A stretch of DNA of 6,287 nucleotides from UBA4416 sp043718985. Its GTDB lineage: Bacteria; Bacteroidota; Bacteroidia; B-17B0; Aurantibacillaceae. The DNA lies in NCBI GenBank assembly GCA_043718985.1, contig JAYSUQ010000031.1, forward strand, positions 1-6,287, read 5' to 3'. Below, piece after piece: positions 6,131 to 6,287 of this stretch; position 1 is the stretch's first letter, and each line of letters opens with the position of its first letter. Below the pieces are notes generated by a model that was not told the origin of the DNA, searched no databases, and was given only the letters and a program-made list of their open reading frames with translations. The translations under genes were made by a program, and so were the position numbers.

Positions 6131-6287
6131 TTATAAAATAGAAATTATGGTTGTATTGTTTTTTTTAATTTGAACAAAACAAAGTGTGGCTGCAACAACA
6201 GTAATTACCGAGCCAAATATAACACCAAAATTAAAAGGTAATAGTAAAAAAAACGAATACACTAAACCAATGCCACAGGTTAATCCA
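6131..6287 (-). CDS. C-terminal end of an integral membrane protein (partial)
   Basis: On the minus strand a frame is open from the right edge (first full codon at 6286) to the TAA at 6131-6133. It gives about 51 residues: GLTCGIGLVYSFFLLLPF, then NFGVIFGSVITVVAATLCF, then a basic end VQIKKNNTTIISIL. These form two closely spaced hydrophobic segments followed by a lysine-bearing, probably cytoplasmic tail. This is typical of the last two helices of a polytopic inner-membrane protein. No family motif is visible, so I do not name it. The stop lies 2 bp before the mqnA start, which implies one operon. A UbiA-like prenyltransferase of menaquinone synthesis is one possibility from context only. 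The fragment is too short for the ORF list threshold and too short to judge the protein. Confidence 0.65.
   Translation of the reverse strand, partial: GLTCGIGLVYSFFLLLPFNFGVIFGSVITVVAATLCFVQIKKNNTTIISIL

Overview
The window is a stretch of chromosome that looks like a member of the Bacteroidota. The evidence is AT-rich coding with TTA/AAA/AAT-type codons, two secreted proteins ending in type IX secretion system (T9SS) type A sorting domains (YPNP motif), -7 boxes of the TAnnTTTG type in place of sigma-70 boxes, and starts without clear Shine-Dalgarno sequences. The menaquinone gene is of the futalosine type (mqnA), which suggests a lineage outside the classical men-pathway flavobacteria, for example Cytophagales- or Chitinophagales-like. 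That placement is inference.

Positions 1-1630 are a cell-surface locus in decay. It begins with a 5'-truncated small secreted protein with one YD/RHS-like motif and a T9SS sorting domain. Next comes a 16-codon remnant of the 3' end of a second T9SS gene. Then there is an intact 312-aa T9SS cargo whose own 3' end is almost identical to that remnant. Last is a degenerate fragment of an RHS-repeat core. The two near-identical 51-bp tails and the fragment suggest a former array of RHS/T9SS surface genes that lost sequence by deletion or recombination.

Positions 1680-5358 hold four housekeeping or envelope genes on the + strand: a [2Fe-2S] adrenodoxin-type ferredoxin, ssb, a YciO/Sua5-family protein, and a TPR-PD40-SPOR-like periplasmic protein. 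They look like separate short transcription units. A hairpin plus T-tract follows ssb, and a good Bacteroidota promoter sits immediately before the Sua5-family gene, perhaps giving a leaderless mRNA. The TPR/PD40 protein resembles the T9SS component PorE in domain order but has a SPOR-like C-terminus where PorE has an OmpA-like domain.

Positions 5391-6287 are on the - strand and converge on the previous gene. They hold mqnA and, 2 bp upstream of it, the 3' end of a membrane-protein gene that runs off the window, probably in one operon.

I found no tRNA, rRNA, CRISPR array or intact insertion sequence. I see no convincing undescribed system. The most informative signals are the eroded RHS/T9SS locus and the PorE-like architecture.
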